Source: Acidobacteriaceae bacterium
GTDB lineage: Bacteria; Acidobacteriota; Terriglobia; Terriglobales; Acidobacteriaceae
DNA length: 64,000 bases
Reading direction: 5' to 3'
Assembly: GCA_003134815.1 (NCBI GenBank)
Contig: PLCO01000058.1
Span: 1,533-65,532 of the forward strand
Shown piece by piece: positions 25,120 through 34,367 of this stretch. Position numbers and translations under genes: made by a program. The stretch's first letter is position 1. Each line of letters begins with the position of its first letter. The notes below the pieces were generated by a model. The model was given only the letters and a program-made list of their open reading frames with translations, did no database searches and was not told where the DNA came from.

Positions 25120-25262
25120 CGGTCAGCAGTCAGCGGCCAGAATTCTCACTCCTATTCCCTACTCCCAATTCCCTATTCTCTGCTCCCTGCTCCCTGCTCC
25201 CTGTTCCCTGTCTTATAGACTGTTAGCTGATCACTGACAACTGATCACTGACAACTGACTGA
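25120..25262. repeat. Dense short tandem repeats upstream of apt
   Basis: From about 25146 to 25215 there are about eight units of the form (T/C)TCCCTRYTCC (the reverse strand of the GGGAACAG family). They are followed at 25226-25260 by two copies of TGATCACTGACAAC plus a third partial copy. The block occupies the whole upstream region of apt, so it may shape transcription or be a recombination hotspot. Confidence 0.75.
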
Positions 25263-25278
25263 GGAGTCGAGCACTGCC

Positions 25279-25827
25279 ATGGTGGAAACTGCAAAGCCTC
25301 TCAATGTAGACGATCTGAAAAAACTTGTCCGCACCGTGCCGGACTTTCCCAAGCCGGGGATTCTTTTTTACGACATCACCACGGTGCTCAAGGATAAGAC
25401 CGGCTTTGCGCAGCTTATCGACGCGTTGGCCGCGCATTACATCGCGCGCAAGATCGACCTGGTGCTGGGCATCGAAGCGCGCGGCTTTATCTTTGGCCCG
25501 GCGCTGGCCTACCGTCTCAACGCTGGCTTTGTCCCGGTGCGCAAGCCGCGTAAGCTGCCTGCGCCCGTGGTTCGAGTCACCTACGATCTTGAGTACGGCT
25601 CGGACACGCTCGAAATCCACGCCGACGCCATCACGCCGGGACAAAGTGTTGTGCTGGTGGACGATCTGCTCGCCACCGGCGGCACCATGGAGGCCACGGT
25701 GCAATTGGTAAATCAATTGGGCGGCGTGATCGCCGGGCTTGGCTTTGCTGTTGAGCTCGACTTCCTGAAAGGACGCGAACGCTTCAAGGAATACGACGTC
25801 TTCAGCCTGCTGCACTACGACGAATAG
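25279..25827 (+). CDS. apt: Adenine phosphoribosyltransferase
   Basis: A 182-aa cytosolic purine-salvage enzyme making AMP from adenine and PRPP. The PRPP-binding motif [16 protein letters not shown] (about residues 123-138) is intact. [11 protein letters not shown] (here [12 protein letters not shown]) and KPRKLPAPV match the flexible hood and base-binding loops of Apt. The N-terminal [16 protein letters not shown] segment ([21 protein letters not shown]) is highly diagnostic. It stands alone, 250 bp after the hypothetical gene, with repeats in front. Confidence 0.94.
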   Translation: MVETAKPLNVDDLKKLVRTVPDFPKPGILFYDITTVLKDKTGFAQLIDALAAHYIARKIDLVLGIEARGFIFGPALAYRLNAGFVPVRKPRKLPAPVVRVTYDLEYGSDTLEIHADAITPGQSVVLVDDLLATGGTMEATVQLVNQLGGVIAGLGFAVELDFLKGRERFKEYDVFSLLHYDE

Positions 25828-25996
25828 CAGGTGCTGTGGGCAGAGCAACGCGCGGCGTCGCTTTTGGTTGAGATGGGTTTATTGCGTCTTTACCTTGCGC
25901 ATATGAACCTCCCTCTACGGAATTGACCGTCTGCATTCTCTTCTCAGGATAGTCGACGGTTTTTGAGCGCTCCCGATCGATAGACAAATTAACGGG

Positions 25997-26761
25997 TTAT
26001 ATTTCCCCATTTGACTCTTCGGCAATTGCGGCGGCGCCATCGCTCGCGTCCTGAAACATTTGCGCGTCAGCAAAACGGTAGCCCACGTAGACATCGGTGA
26101 GCAGATACAGCGGGTTCGACGGATCGTCCTCGATCTTTTTGCGCAACTGCCTGACAAAGGTGCGCAGGTACTCCACTTCTTCCCGGCTTTCTGCGCCCCA
26201 CACCGCGGTCAACAGCTTGGCGTAAGTCACTACTCGTCCCGCCCGGCTCATCAGGCAGTAGAGGATATCGAACTCCTTGCGCGTGAGGCGCACTTGCGCG
26301 CCGCGCTTGGTCACCGTCCGCTTGGCCGGCTCCAGGCGAATTTCCCCGATTTCAATCGGGGCATCTTCGGGCCGGGCCGGCGCACGCACGCGGCGCACAG
26401 CCGAGCGAATCCTGGCGATTAGCTCGCGCGTGCTGAACGGCTTGGTGATGTAGTCGTCTGCGCCCAACTCCAGCGCTTCGACTTTATCCTCTTCGTCGTC
26501 GCGCACAGTCAGCATCAGCACAGGCAGGCGCGGCGCAAAACTGCGGATTCGCTTTAGCGTTTCAATGCCGCCGATGCCGGGCATATTGATGTCGAGGAGC
26601 ACAACGTCATGAGGCCCGGAGCGCAGCGCCTGCAGCGCCTCTTCGCCGCGCGAGGCCTCGGCCACCTGAAATCCAAGCTCCATCAGCGGCGGACGAATTG
26701 CGCGGCGGATGGCCGGCTCGTCATCGACCACGAGGATGCGAATAGCTGCCTGCATCATCAA
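25997..26761 (-). CDS. OmpR/KdpE-type response regulator
   Basis: A 254-aa two-component regulator. The receiver domain (about residues 9-120) has the acidic pair DDE (about 13-15), the phospho-acceptor Asp in VVLLDINMPG (about 56), the Thr in LMLTVRDD and the Lys in YITKPFS (about 108). A winged-helix output domain (about 130-225) follows, with RLTRKEFDILYCLM and YLRTFVRQLRKKIEDDP. The overall pattern is closest to KdpE. Its start overlaps the stop of the sensor kinase gene by 4 bp, so the kinase is made first. No kdpFABC genes are in the window; the divergent porin/permease genes are plausible targets. Confidence 0.88.
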   Translation of the reverse strand: MMMQAAIRILVVDDEPAIRRAIRPPLMELGFQVAEASRGEEALQALRSGPHDVVLLDINMPGIGGIETLKRIRSFAPRLPVLMLTVRDDEEDKVEALELGADDYITKPFSTRELIARIRSAVRRVRAPARPEDAPIEIGEIRLEPAKRTVTKRGAQVRLTRKEFDILYCLMSRAGRVVTYAKLLTAVWGAESREEVEYLRTFVRQLRKKIEDDPSNPLYLLTDVYVGYRFADAQMFQDASDGAAAIAEESNGEI

Positions 26762-28269
26762 GCGCTCTCTCTCTCCGTTGTCAACGGAATTGCGGCAAAG
26801 AACGTCGTGCCTTCTTCTTCATCGCTGGTTACCCACACGTAGCCGCCGTGAATCTGCGCCGCGCGCTTCGCCACCGAAAGCCCGATGCCCGTTCCTGGGG
26901 CGCGGTCAGCATACGTCGAGGAACGATAGTAGCGGTCGAAGATGCGCTCGCGATCCGACATGGGGATCATTGGCCCAAAACTGTGCACGGAAAAAATCGC
27001 TTCAGGCCCGGTAACCAGCACCCTTATCGTCACAGTGCTGCCGAAGTTGGAGTATTTGCATGCGTTGTCAATGTACTGGGTCAGCAGCATGTTCATCAAC
27101 TCCTGGTCGCAACTCAGCACCAGGTTCTCGTCCGCAATTTGGATGGCAACCTTCATGCTTGCCAGACGGTCCTTGAGCGCGGCCACCACTTCTTCCACCA
27201 GCGTGCCCACGCTTACCTGCGCAACATGGATGGCAACCTCGCCAGCGTCGAGCCGCGCCGTCGTCAGCAGGCGGTTGGTCAACTCACCAAGCAGCCCGGC
27301 CTGCTCGTCGATCAGCCCCACCAACTCCGCCTGTCCTGGAGAGAGACGGCCCATCTCGCCCAATCCCGATGAAGCCGCGCGAATAGCAGTGAGCGGAGTC
27401 TTGTATGCGTGCGCCAGGCTGTCGAGCACCGTGGCGCGGAGCTGTTCCGTGCGGCGCTCGGTCTCGATTCGGCTCTCATTGGCAAACGCGCGATAGCGAT
27501 CGAAGGTGATCGCGATCAGCGAAGCGATTGCGTTGTTGGTCAGCGGGCCGGTGTCGCCGCGCACCACCAAGCTGCCCACTGGCACGGAGCCCAGCCGCAC
27601 CACGCGGCGGCCGATCCCGGTCTCCGGATCGTCGTCCGACGTTTCGAAGTAGTAAACGTTCTGCGCCATCTCCTGCGGGTCCAGGTTCCAGAATCCCGCC
27701 GTGTAGACGTCGTGCAGATCGGCGTCGAATACCGCTACCGCTTCAAGATTGAAGATTTCATGCACCAGCTCGGCCAGTTGCGGGCCCGGCTCCACGTGCA
27801 GATCCATCTGCAGGGTGCGTCGCGTGAATTCGTAAAGGTCCTCCATTTGCCCGCCGCGCGACTCGGCCTCTCGCGCGTGGTTGGTGACGCGCGACGAGAG
27901 GCGGCTAACGGTGAGCGCCACAAGCACAAAAACCAGCAAGGTTACGGAGTTGGCGGGACTGGCTGCCATCGACAACTCAGAATGCTGCACCGAAAACCAG
28001 CTCTGCGCCACTACAGCGGAAAGCGAGACAATCACGGCCTGCCAGAATCCGCACAGCAGCGCGGTGGGAACAACGATGAGCAAGTAAAGCAGCTCTGCTA
28101 TGGGGAGCAGTCGTCCGGACCAATGCGCCAGCGCCGCCACAAGAATCACTGCCACGACTCCGAGCGCGCACTCCAGGACGAACAGAAGCAGGCGCAGGCC
28201 GGAGCCGCGCGGCGAGCCAAACAGAATCACCGATCTGGCTTGATCGCTCTGGGCCAAACTGCCACTCAC
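26758..28269 (-). CDS. Sensor histidine kinase with KdpD-like (DUF4118) membrane domain
   Basis: A 503-aa inner-membrane kinase. Residues about 25-130 hold three to four close-spaced helices of the DUF4118 type found in KdpD (LLPIAELLYLLIVVPTALLCGFWQAVIVSLSAVVAQ). A poorly conserved GAF-like region follows (about 150-270), then DHp with the phospho-His in LDSLAHAYKTPLTAIRAA (about 290), and an ATPase domain with YIDNACKYS, a reduced G1 and PGTGIGLSVAKRAAQIHGG. The Usp and N-terminal KdpD sensor domains are absent, so it is a short KdpD-like kinase whose signal need not be potassium. It is operonic with the regulator. Confidence 0.85.
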   Translation of the reverse strand: MSGSLAQSDQARSVILFGSPRGSGLRLLLFVLECALGVVAVILVAALAHWSGRLLPIAELLYLLIVVPTALLCGFWQAVIVSLSAVVAQSWFSVQHSELSMAASPANSVTLLVFVLVALTVSRLSSRVTNHAREAESRGGQMEDLYEFTRRTLQMDLHVEPGPQLAELVHEIFNLEAVAVFDADLHDVYTAGFWNLDPQEMAQNVYYFETSDDDPETGIGRRVVRLGSVPVGSLVVRGDTGPLTNNAIASLIAITFDRYRAFANESRIETERRTEQLRATVLDSLAHAYKTPLTAIRAASSGLGEMGRLSPGQAELVGLIDEQAGLLGELTNRLLTTARLDAGEVAIHVAQVSVGTLVEEVVAALKDRLASMKVAIQIADENLVLSCDQELMNMLLTQYIDNACKYSNFGSTVTIRVLVTGPEAIFSVHSFGPMIPMSDRERIFDRYYRSSTYADRAPGTGIGLSVAKRAAQIHGGYVWVTSDEEEGTTFFAAIPLTTERESA

Positions 28270-28746
28270 CTTCTACGTGCGAAATGGCCGCGGCAAAACA
28301 CTCCGCACCGGAACAATGGTCGAGCAAGGAAAATGAAATTTTATCAGGTCCTTCGCCTGCTCTTCACTGGCGAGCCCCCTCGGCGCTGCCGCGAAGCATT
28401 CGAATGTCCCCGCAATTTCCACAGAAGCAACAGCACCATCAGGCAGATGCAGCGGCATCATCCACCGTGGAATCAGCGCCTAAGAAATCTTTTATGTTCT
28501 TCATAGCTTCTTTATGCATCCTTTGCGTTACTAGTTGTAGTTCGTTTGAATCAATCTACGGCGCCTTTCACCACAACGCGATTGCCACTTTCTATCATTG
28601 GCAATCCAAACCTCAAGTGTGTGCATCGCACGGCCGATTTTTTGACGCCAGTTTCCGGCGCCCGAGGGATCGTGTCTAAGCGCGCCTTGAGAGTCCCAGG
28701 GGCCATTCCCATCACGCACAAATCTTTCCTTGGAGGTATCGTCTCG
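28270..28746. other. Divergent intergenic region between the kinase and the porin gene
   Basis: About 480 bases with no supported gene. A long in-frame extension of the porin reading back to 28546 shows no signal peptide and no start-site signal, so it was not used. No clear promoter box or repeat was recognised apart from the Shine-Dalgarno TTGGAGG at about 28731. Confidence 0.4.
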
Positions 28747-30009
28747 ATGCACTCGAACACTACTGCAATCCTTCGATCAATTGCTGGAGCCGCGATGGTG
28801 ATCGCAATCACGGCCGGTGCGCAGGCGCCGGCAACACCGCCGGCGGATTCAACGCCCACAGCCGCGCCGCAGGCTCCGCCAACTCCCCCAGCCGCGCCGA
28901 CAGCGCCCGCCTCACCCACATGGAGCGTAGGCCCCATGGATTTGAGCGGGGTGGTTGACGGTTACTACAGCTTCAACTTCAACCGTCCCAACACGACTGA
29001 CGGCTTCGACCAGATCAACCAGCTTTACAACTTCAACGATAAGACCGATCAGTTCGATCTGAGCATGGCAAAGCTTTCGCTGAACCACGACCCGGATCCG
29101 ATTGGCGCGCACGTCGACTTCATCTACGGCCGCGCCAACGACCTGATCAACAACTCTACGACAAACACCACGGCTCCTACCTTTGTCGCCTCGCAGCTTC
29201 CCTATCTCGAGCAGGCGTACCTCAGCGTGAAGCCACCCAAGGCCAAGGGCTTCGAACTGGACTTCGGCAAATACGTCACATCGGCCGGAGCGGAGGTCAT
29301 CGAGGCGATGAGCAACTGGAACTACTCGCGCTCGCTGCTGTTCGTGAATGCTATTCCCTACTGGCACTTCGGCGCGCGCACTTCGATGCCCGTGGGGAAG
29401 GTCGAAACCGTCGGATTCCAATTATTCAACGGATGGAATAATGTCTCCAAGTCGAACGGAGGCGTCTCCGGAGCCTTTACCAGCTCGTTAGTAAAGCCAA
29501 AGTATAGTTGGTACGCGAATTACCTGGTCGGCCCTGAAAACGCCAACACGGCAAGCGGGCTGCGCAACCTGATCGACACAACGGTGCTGTTCACGCCGCC
29601 CGGAAAGTTCAATGCATACGTCAACTTCGATTACGCGCAGAACCAGGACGCCTTCTACACCTGCACCACCTCCGAAAGCGGCTTCTGCGGCGACACCAAA
29701 CTGAACAAGTGGTACGGCGTAGCCACTGCATTCCATGAGCAGGCGTCCACAAAGAATGCCATCGCAGGCCGATTTGAATGGTTTGACGATGCGAACGGCG
29801 TTCAAACAGGCTCTCCCGTCGGGAATACCCTCTACGAAGGCACCTTCACCTATGAGTACAAGTGGGTGGAAGGCGCGCTGATGCGCGTTGAATATCGCAT
29901 CGACCATTCCAACAACCCGGATTACTTTAACAAGCTGGCAGATCATTTTACCCGCCAGCAACAGACTCTGACGGTGGCGTTCATCGCCTTCTTCGGACCG
30001 CATCGCTAG
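28747..30009 (+). CDS. Outer-membrane beta-barrel porin (BBP2/OprO-like)
   Basis: A 420-aa protein with a signal peptide (about residues 1-27, ending in AITAGA), a Pro/Ala/Thr-rich linker (about 28-58) and a barrel of alternating strands (LSGVVDGYYSFNFNRP, FDLSMAKLSLNHDPDPIGAHVDFIYG, AYLSVKPPKAKGFELDFGKYVTSAG). It ends with VAFIAFFGPHR. The AYLSVKPPKAKG...DFGKYVTSAGAEV segment is the hallmark of the BBP2 outer-membrane porin family common in Acidobacteria. It lets small solutes cross the outer membrane. It is followed by an APC permease, so the two may form one import route. Confidence 0.85.
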   Translation: MHSNTTAILRSIAGAAMVIAITAGAQAPATPPADSTPTAAPQAPPTPPAAPTAPASPTWSVGPMDLSGVVDGYYSFNFNRPNTTDGFDQINQLYNFNDKTDQFDLSMAKLSLNHDPDPIGAHVDFIYGRANDLINNSTTNTTAPTFVASQLPYLEQAYLSVKPPKAKGFELDFGKYVTSAGAEVIEAMSNWNYSRSLLFVNAIPYWHFGARTSMPVGKVETVGFQLFNGWNNVSKSNGGVSGAFTSSLVKPKYSWYANYLVGPENANTASGLRNLIDTTVLFTPPGKFNAYVNFDYAQNQDAFYTCTTSESGFCGDTKLNKWYGVATAFHEQASTKNAIAGRFEWFDDANGVQTGSPVGNTLYEGTFTYEYKWVEGALMRVEYRIDHSNNPDYFNKLADHFTRQQQTLTVAFIAFFGPHR

Positions 30010-30269
30010 AAATGTTTCATTTCCTGGTTTTGTCCTGATGCGACTTTATTTGGTCCTGACGAGATGACCGATAGACTCGCGCTAACGCAGTCCAAACCGG
30101 GGCCCGCCCAAGCTTAACCAGGCAACAGGCAGGTCCCGCAGCAAGCCGCGGCAATGCTCGAAAGGTTCCCCGCCACCGATGAGCAGGCTGCCCATTTGAA
30201 TTTGAGAAATCCCCGGGGGTAAGCCGCCGGGAGCCGCGAATACGAACTTCAAATCTCAGGAGAATGCTC
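30010..30269. other. Leader region of the APC permease
   Basis: A 260-bp gap with possible structured RNA: GC-rich complementary stretches such as CCCCGGGGG next to CCGCCGGGAG near 30210-30240. No riboswitch class could be recognised (the glycine, lysine and SAM signatures I know are absent). Confidence 0.35.
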
Positions 30270-32060
30270 ATGGCAGATCAGAAAGCACCTCAGATGCAGG
30301 CCACCCTGGGCCTAACCGGGTTGACCAGCAACGCAATGGCGCTCATCGCCCCCGGCGCCTTCCTTTGGCTCACGTTTTACATCCAAGCCACCACGGGTGT
30401 CGCAGGCCAGCCGTCGACCGCTCCCGCGATGTGGATCGGAATCTTCGCCGCGCTGCTGCTTTGCCTGGCGACTGCGGTAGCCTACGCCGAGATTTCCAAG
30501 CTCTATCCCGGCACAGGCTCCAGCTACTACTACGCTGAGCAGGCCATGCTCTCCAAGGACGGGGCTTTTAAATATGCCCGCATCTCCAAGTTCATCGTCG
30601 GCTGGGGCTCGCACCTCTACTACTGGGTCTATCCCGGCGTGATGGTGGCCGTCACCGGCATCTTCTGCGGATACGTAGTTGGCTTCCTGTTTCCCAACTT
30701 CATGAGCGGCTCCAACCCTGGCCCACTTTTCATGGCTTTGGTTGCGGTTCTCTTCTCATTCTTTGTTGCCTGGATCGCGGCCAAGGGCGCAGGCGCATCG
30801 ACGGCCGTCAACCTGGCCATCAATGTGGTCCAAATCTCCGCACTGGTGGTCTTCAGTGTTCTGGCCCTCGGCTATCGCGCCAACCATCCCGACGGCACGC
30901 CTGGCTTCCAGTACGACTCGCAATCGCTGGCGACTTACACCTACCAGTTCGCGACGGCCAAAGACGGCTCGACCATGCGCGATGCCAGCGGCGTTCCTCT
31001 GCCGCTGCTTGACGCGGCCGGCAAGCCCGTCCCGTTCGTCATCACCTACCCGACCACAGACTCGACCGGCAACTTCCTCACCCATCCCAATGCCGCTTCG
31101 GTGATTGGCGTGCACAAGCTCAGCTACATGTTTATTCAAGCGACGGTCGCCATTCTCATCCTCGTCGGATTTGAATCGGTCACCTCGATGGGAGGCGAGG
31201 CAAAAAATCCGACCAAACACATTCCCATCGCCGTTATTGCATCGCTGTTGATTCAGGGGTTGTTCTGCTACCTCTTTGAGTACTTCTGCGCTAATTACTT
31301 CCTCAACTCGGGGTATACCATGGCAAGCGCAACCGGTTCGGCGGCGCCCATCGGCGACATGATGATTATTGTCGGCGACGCGCTGCTTGGCCAGGGCCAT
31401 GGCAAGTACTTCATGGAGGTTGAGGCCTTTACGGTATTCCTCGCGCTCATCGGCACGACGCTGGCCTGCATGAACACCGGCGCACGCGTCACCTACGCCA
31501 TGGGCAAGGACGACGAGGCCCCGGAGCACTTCGGCATTCTCCACGCCGAGTCCCTTTCACCGCGCAAGGCCATCTGGACGCTGGCCTGGATCTCCGCGGT
31601 CATCGGCGTTGTGGCTGTCTCACTGGTCTTCGGCGACGCCAGCGCGCCCTCCGATGCCACCATTGCGGCTCTGCCTCACGGCCTCTTCTCCAGCTTCGGC
31701 TACCTTCCGCACGATACCCTGGCCAAGCTGCCCAACTCACTGCTGGCCATCACGCTCACATCCAACTTCGGCACCTTCATTCTCTACGCCCTCAGTTGCT
31801 TCCTGTGCATGGTGGCGTACAGTGGGCGGCCCGATTACAGCTTCCTGAAGCACACGCTGATTCCGGGATTCGGTTTGATCGCCAACCTGATCTGCATGGG
31901 CTTCTACGTGGCCGGCCCATTCTTCAACCTCGGCACAAAGATGGAGCCCCTTACCGCGCTAGGCATCGCAGGGATATGGGGCATCTACGGAGCCATCTAC
32001 TTCCTGCGGTCTTCCAAGGCCAAGGGCAAAACGGTGCTGTTGACCTCCAGAAGTACCTAG
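30270..32060 (+). CDS. APC-superfamily amino acid permease
   Basis: A 596-aa inner-membrane transporter with about 12 helices and the APC N-terminal signature (LTGLTSNAMALIAPGAFLWLTFY). Helices 1-5 lie in residues 15-205. Between them and the next helix is a long extracytoplasmic loop (about 210-285) with Tyr/Thr-rich sequence (SLATYTYQFATAKDGSTMRDASG), unusual for a family whose loops are normally short. A conserved GFESVTSMGGEAKNPTKHIP follows in the helix 6-7 region. The start is the ATG at 30270, 7 bases after AGGAG. Together with the upstream porin and the divergent two-component system it suggests regulated uptake of amino acids or related compounds; the substrate is not predictable. 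Confidence 0.85.
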   Translation: MADQKAPQMQATLGLTGLTSNAMALIAPGAFLWLTFYIQATTGVAGQPSTAPAMWIGIFAALLLCLATAVAYAEISKLYPGTGSSYYYAEQAMLSKDGAFKYARISKFIVGWGSHLYYWVYPGVMVAVTGIFCGYVVGFLFPNFMSGSNPGPLFMALVAVLFSFFVAWIAAKGAGASTAVNLAINVVQISALVVFSVLALGYRANHPDGTPGFQYDSQSLATYTYQFATAKDGSTMRDASGVPLPLLDAAGKPVPFVITYPTTDSTGNFLTHPNAASVIGVHKLSYMFIQATVAILILVGFESVTSMGGEAKNPTKHIPIAVIASLLIQGLFCYLFEYFCANYFLNSGYTMASATGSAAPIGDMMIIVGDALLGQGHGKYFMEVEAFTVFLALIGTTLACMNTGARVTYAMGKDDEAPEHFGILHAESLSPRKAIWTLAWISAVIGVVAVSLVFGDASAPSDATIAALPHGLFSSFGYLPHDTLAKLPNSLLAITLTSNFGTFILYALSCFLCMVAYSGRPDYSFLKHTLIPGFGLIANLICMGFYVAGPFFNLGTKMEPLTALGIAGIWGIYGAIYFLRSSKAKGKTVLLTSRST

Positions 32061-32262
32061 AAAATAACACGTCAACCAAGTCAACAATCTGGGTGGATCC
32101 TCTCCTCGGCCTCGTTATGAGAGGCTGGGGAGAGGCGACCACCCATCGCTGTTTTTGGGGTTCGCACCCGAATACGTGTTCTGACATTTTTCAGATTTTT
32201 GTTCCTGATACCTGTTCTGATACTTGATAGAGATCGGCATCTCCCCTCATCAATTCCGCGAG

Positions 32263-33087
32263 ATGCTTCACGCGGCGGCGCATATGTTGGACGTACAGTT
32301 CGGCCAGGCAAGCGACTTCGGTAAAGTCCGTACCAACAACGAAGACGCCATGGGCTCTTTTATCCCCTCCACGCGTCAGCAGGGACGCTCCCACGGCTTT
32401 CTCTTTGTCGTTGCCGATGGAGTCGGCGGAATGGATCTGGGCGAGGTGGCCTCGGCCACCGCCGTCTCGGTTATGATCGAGCAGTTTGCCAAGGCGCAAT
32501 CGGGCGCCATGCTCATCAGCCTGCTGCCCCGTCTCATCGAATACGCCAATTCCGCTGTGCACGATCGCAGGCTCGAGCCCCAATACCGCGGCAAGAATAT
32601 GGCCACCACCCTCGTCGCCTGCGCTTTGCGTTACGATCAGGCCATCGTCTCGCACGTGGGCGATTCGCGCTGCTATCTGGTGCGGAACGGCCAGGCCCGG
32701 CAAGTGACGCAGGACCACACTCTGGTCAACGAGCAGCGCAAGATGGGATTGATCTCTGCCAGCGACATTTCTTCTTCCGACGCCCGCCACGTTCTCCTTC
32801 GCTCCGTCGGGCCGGAAATGTTTGTCTCCCCGGACACCTCCGCCCTCAGCCTGCAGCCGGGCGATGTTCTTGTTCTGTCGACTGACGGCCTGCACGACGA
32901 GATGGGCGAGGCAGAAATCGCCTCGATCGCTTCGCAAAAAAAAGATGCTAACCAGATCGCGCACGACCTCGTCGCCCGCGCGGTGGAAATCGACGGCGGC
33001 GACAACACCACGGCGCAGGTGATCCGCGTGCGATCGGTGGAGCAGGTAGGAATGTATCGCGGCCGCCCTTACAGGCTGCCGGTTTAA
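32263..33087 (+). CDS. PP2C-family serine/threonine protein phosphatase
   Basis: A 274-aa metal-dependent phosphatase. All main PPM motifs are visible: VRTNNEDA (about residues 22-29), FVVADGVGGMD (metal Asp, about 47-57), VSHVGDSRCYL (about 125-135), VLSTDGLHDEMG (about 204-215) and GGDNTTAQV (about 245-253). It reverses the action of Ser/Thr kinases, and the adjacent kinase gene 150 bp downstream is its likely partner. The start is uncertain: ATG at 32263 is preferred over a TTG at 32224; ATG at 32284 is also possible. Confidence 0.88.
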   Translation: MLHAAAHMLDVQFGQASDFGKVRTNNEDAMGSFIPSTRQQGRSHGFLFVVADGVGGMDLGEVASATAVSVMIEQFAKAQSGAMLISLLPRLIEYANSAVHDRRLEPQYRGKNMATTLVACALRYDQAIVSHVGDSRCYLVRNGQARQVTQDHTLVNEQRKMGLISASDISSSDARHVLLRSVGPEMFVSPDTSALSLQPGDVLVLSTDGLHDEMGEAEIASIASQKKDANQIAHDLVARAVEIDGGDNTTAQVIRVRSVEQVGMYRGRPYRLPV

Positions 33088-33240
33088 GAGACTGGTTGCG
33101 CTTTTTCCCTGATCCTGAGATTCGAACGTTTCGCTGTCCTCCCTGCCTTACGCATTTTGATCCCTGCCTTACACAATCCTTACTATCTCCGGTGCTTTCA
33201 CCCGGTACAGTAAAGAAGGCCCGATGGAGCGCGCAGCAAG

Positions 33241-34215
33241 ATGAGTTATTACGACGTGATTGAGCCGGGAACTGAGCTGGATTTCTACCGCATCGACGCG
33301 CCTATCGCCAAAAGCGGCATGGCCACCATCTTCCGCGCCACCGACAAGCGCGACGGCCGGACTGTTGCTCTCAAAATCCCTCATCCCGACATGGAAGCCG
33401 ATCCCATCCTCTCCGACCGCTTCAAGCGCGAAGCTGCGATCGGCGAGCGCCTCGTACATCCCAACGTCATGCGCGTTTTCGGTGGTGAGAAGCGTTCCCG
33501 CATTTACATGGTCATGGAGTGGTGCCCGGGCCGCCTGCTGCGCCATATTCTCGATGAAGGCCGGCTTCCCCAGGACCGCGCAATTCGGATTGCTATCGAG
33601 GTACTCAAGGCGCTGGATTACATCCACTCGAATGGTGTCGTCCACCGCGATCTCAAGCCGGAAAACATCATGGTCGATGACGACGACCACATCAAGCTCA
33701 TCGACTTCGGCATCGCCGGCGACACGGCCTCGCGCCGCCTCACCTACGCCAACTTCACTACCATGCTGGGTACGCCCAATTACATCGCTCCCGAGCAAGT
33801 GAAGGGCAAACGCGGCGACGGCCGCACCGATCTATACTCGATGGGCGTCATTCTCTACGAAATGCTCACAGGCAAACTTCCCTTCTCCGGCCCCACACCC
33901 ATGGCCGCCATGAATGACCGCCTGCTGAACCATCCTCTTCCGCCCAGCGTGGCCGATCCCTCTGTCTCGCCGCAGTTACAGGAGATCTTGTATCGCGCTC
34001 TGGAGCGTGATCCCAAGAATCGCTACGCTACCGCTAAAGAGTTCATCCACGACCTCGAACACCCCGATCAGGTCGGCGTGGAGGAACGCCCCGAACTCCT
34101 CCATTGGCAAAAGCGCAAATCACAGCTCTCCCGCAAGATTCTCTACTACACGGGGCTGGCGCTGATCCCGGTGGTGATTTTGATCGTGATGATTCTCATC
34201 TCGCGGTATCACTGA
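33241..34215 (+). CDS. Serine/threonine protein kinase with single C-terminal membrane helix
   Basis: A 324-aa Hanks-type kinase. It has the Lys in VALKIP (about 46), the HRDLKPENIM catalytic loop (about 136-145), DFGIAGD (about 155-161), the activation segment with TPNYIAPEQV, and the lobe GVILYEMLTGKLPF. The glycine loop is degenerate: APIAKSGMATIF instead of GxGxxG (about 21-32). A C-terminal helix (about 301-320, ILYYTGLALIPVVILIVMILI) is predicted to cross the membrane, with no sensor domain outside, so it is a short membrane-tethered kinase. It follows the PP2C gene in the same direction; together they form a reversible phosphorylation unit. Confidence 0.9.
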   Translation: MSYYDVIEPGTELDFYRIDAPIAKSGMATIFRATDKRDGRTVALKIPHPDMEADPILSDRFKREAAIGERLVHPNVMRVFGGEKRSRIYMVMEWCPGRLLRHILDEGRLPQDRAIRIAIEVLKALDYIHSNGVVHRDLKPENIMVDDDDHIKLIDFGIAGDTASRRLTYANFTTMLGTPNYIAPEQVKGKRGDGRTDLYSMGVILYEMLTGKLPFSGPTPMAAMNDRLLNHPLPPSVADPSVSPQLQEILYRALERDPKNRYATAKEFIHDLEHPDQVGVEERPELLHWQKRKSQLSRKILYYTGLALIPVVILIVMILISRYH

Positions 34216-34367
34216 CGCGCGAGAAGGATTTGAATGAGATCGAGCCGTCCGCTTGGTTGCTTCGAGCGGCCAGTATCACTTGTTGCTGGCCGTTATGTCC
34301 CACTGAGCGTATTCTGGGACTTTCGAGAGAACAGCACGAGCCAAGATCGATCTAAGGAGAAAAACCC

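Noticed and set aside
27409..28506. 365-codon plus-strand reading antisense to the sensor kinase
   Set aside because: The kinase on the minus strand has complete motifs. The antisense reading is rich in Arg/His/Gln with no domain, typical of a high-GC shadow.
30010..30269. Possible riboswitch before the amino acid permease
   Set aside because: The region is GC-rich and can fold, but none of the riboswitch consensus sequences I know (glycine, lysine, SAM, TPP, cobalamin) is recognisable.
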